From positions 182,600-246,599 of IMG/VR virus record IMGVR_UViG_3300042545_001134: DNA of 64,000 nt; one strand, given 5' to 3'. The translations under genes and the position numbers were made by a program. The notes beneath the pieces are model-generated. The model ran no database searches and had not been told where the DNA came from. It was given only the letters and a program-made list of their open reading frames with translations. Source of the DNA: a virus. Position 1 is the stretch's first letter, and every line of letters starts with the position of its first letter. Shown one piece after another: positions 62,868 to 64,000 of the stretch.

Positions 62868-63986
62868 ATGTCTGCTACGATTATTACAAATCCTGAAAAA
62901 CAGAAGTTATACACTCAAGTATTCCACTTATTAGGATTACCTGTTAGAGGTATTGAACTTACTGAGGAACAAATGGATACGTTTTTAGAATTGTCACTTT
63001 CTGAATACGAACAATACGTGAACGATTGGTTAATCGAGTCACAATGGTCATCATTAATCGGTATAGATGTTGATACCCAATCTTTAACTCGTGCATTCAC
63101 AACCAGAAGTTTGGATTATGAAACACAATTTTCACATGCATATTCTAAAATCGTAGGTTTACAAACAGGTGGAAACTCTGAACTTAAAAAAGACTATTTT
63201 GAATTATCAGCAAACACACAAACCTATATTGTTCCCGCAGGAAGAGAAATAAATGAATTATTATGGTTCTCAAGAGCGGAATTAACCGATTCTATCGTTG
63301 ACCCGTTTTTAGGGGGATTTGGTGGTCTTGGTGGTGTTGGTTTTGGTGGTGTGGGTGGTTTTGCACAACAAGGTACATCGGGTTCTTACTTTATGTTACC
63401 CGCATTTGACCTTTTATTAAGAATGGGTGATAGAAATCTTAAAAACCGATTAATCGGTGGTGATTTAACCTATAGAATAACGGCGGGACCTAATAGTACC
63501 AAAGTAGTTCACTTATATAATGTACCGGGTGGTAGATTCGATTTTGGTTCTATTCAAAACAACCGTAGTAAGGTTTGGTATTGGTATTATGACACCATGG
63601 ATAGAGATACGTGTTTAGATAAAAACAAAGATATCATCAAATTACCTTCAGATGTTGACGTTGAACAATTGACGTGGGATATGTTAAATAAACCAGCACA
63701 AAACTGGGTTAGAAAATATCTTATTGCATATTCTAAAGAAGGGTTAGGAAGAATTTGGGGTAAGTACTCGGGTGATATACAAGTACCTGATAGTCAAATT
63801 AAATTGGATTACACTTCATTGTTAACTGAAGGTAAAGATGAAAAGTTAAAACTAATCGAAGAGTTAATGCAGAGATTGGAAAGACTTCGTCCTGACAAAA
63901 TTCTTGAGAGAAAAGGGAATGAAGCAGAAAACCTTAATAAGGCATTAAAGTATAGACCCTTCCAATCTCCGTATAACGTAATCTAA
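62868..63986 (+). CDS. Neck protein, gp13-like
   Basis: The 372-aa protein has an N-terminal helical region (EEQMDTFLELSLSEYEQYVN), then YIVPAGREINELLWFSRAEL. A Gly-rich insertion follows at about residues 148-167 (GGFGGLGGVGFGGVGG). The C-terminal half contains WVRKYLIAYSKEGLGRIWGK, YSGDIQVPDSQIKLDYTSLL and KLKLIEELMQRLERL. The last part matches the gp13 pattern (A-L-x-K-x-x-W-G-x-x-L-x-K-F, then G-x-x-I-x-L-x-G, then E-E-x-x-x-L). gp13 forms the first neck ring below the portal. It is on the plus strand while the other neck genes are on the minus strand, an inversion relative to T4 order. T4 gp13 is 309 aa; the Gly-rich loop accounts for part of the excess. Confidence 0.72.
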   Translation: MSATIITNPEKQKLYTQVFHLLGLPVRGIELTEEQMDTFLELSLSEYEQYVNDWLIESQWSSLIGIDVDTQSLTRAFTTRSLDYETQFSHAYSKIVGLQTGGNSELKKDYFELSANTQTYIVPAGREINELLWFSRAELTDSIVDPFLGGFGGLGGVGFGGVGGFAQQGTSGSYFMLPAFDLLLRMGDRNLKNRLIGGDLTYRITAGPNSTKVVHLYNVPGGRFDFGSIQNNRSKVWYWYYDTMDRDTCLDKNKDIIKLPSDVDVEQLTWDMLNKPAQNWVRKYLIAYSKEGLGRIWGKYSGDIQVPDSQIKLDYTSLLTEGKDEKLKLIEELMQRLERLRPDKILERKGNEAENLNKALKYRPFQSPYNVI

Positions 63987-64000
63987 TTAACTTTCAATTA

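Overview
The window is part of the genome of a large, AT-rich, contractile-tailed (T4-type myovirus) phage. T4-like proteins are readable throughout: tail sheath, tail tube, baseplate wedge gp6 and gp25, neck proteins, gp32-type single-strand binding protein, UvsX/RecA, a DnaB-type helicase, a DnaG-type primase, a gp47-type nuclease and a class I ribonucleotide reductase. No terminase, portal, major capsid protein or DNA polymerase is present, so this is only part of the genome. Start codons are preceded by A/T-rich sequence without a clear Shine-Dalgarno box. Together with the Cys- and Thr/Pro-rich modular surface proteins this suggests a Bacteroidota (flavobacterial) host, but that is inference.

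Almost every gene lies on the minus strand, so transcription runs right to left. Layout from left to right: 1-3729, recombination and replication genes (left-edge coiled-coil protein, gp47-like phosphoesterase, PD-(D/E)XK nuclease, primase, RuvC-like resolvase), with a rho-independent terminator between resolvase and primase. 3769-19263, a putative host-contact apparatus: a 721-aa structural protein, four modular proteins in which small Cys-containing beta modules and one beta-propeller are strung on Thr-Pro-Thr-X linkers, and a 2703-aa protein whose N-terminal half looks like a baseplate/tail protein and whose C-terminal half is about 830 residues of the same linker plus modules. 19263-30134, baseplate wedge genes in T4-like order (gp25, gp6, a 1293-aa protein in the gp7 position, then smaller structural proteins). 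30297-38583, nrdA, nrdB, helicase, unknown, 5'-3' exonuclease, UvsX/RecA, then SSB in its own unit between two terminators. 38715-40172, four small genes. 40237-54649, baseplate hub, LysM/gp53-like protein, a 1602-aa tail protein, tape-measure candidate, a gp26-like tail-assembly protein with a hidden +1-frame extension, and the tube. 54956-59840, sheath, gp15-like and gp14-like neck/terminator proteins. The neck cluster is then split by an SNF2 helicase (plus strand) and a PD-(D/E)XK-like protein (minus strand) before a gp13-like neck gene on the plus strand.

Most noteworthy: (i) a 49-codon overlapping +1-frame extension between tube and tape-measure genes, exactly where tail assembly chaperone frameshifts occur in other phages; (ii) the shuffled module/linker adhesion array; (iii) an octamer TATTTATA on the coding strand just upstream of at least ten start codons on both strands; (iv) a structured, terminator-ended intergenic element after nrdA; (v) an unlisted 52-aa ribbon-helix-helix-like gene divergent from the sheath gene.
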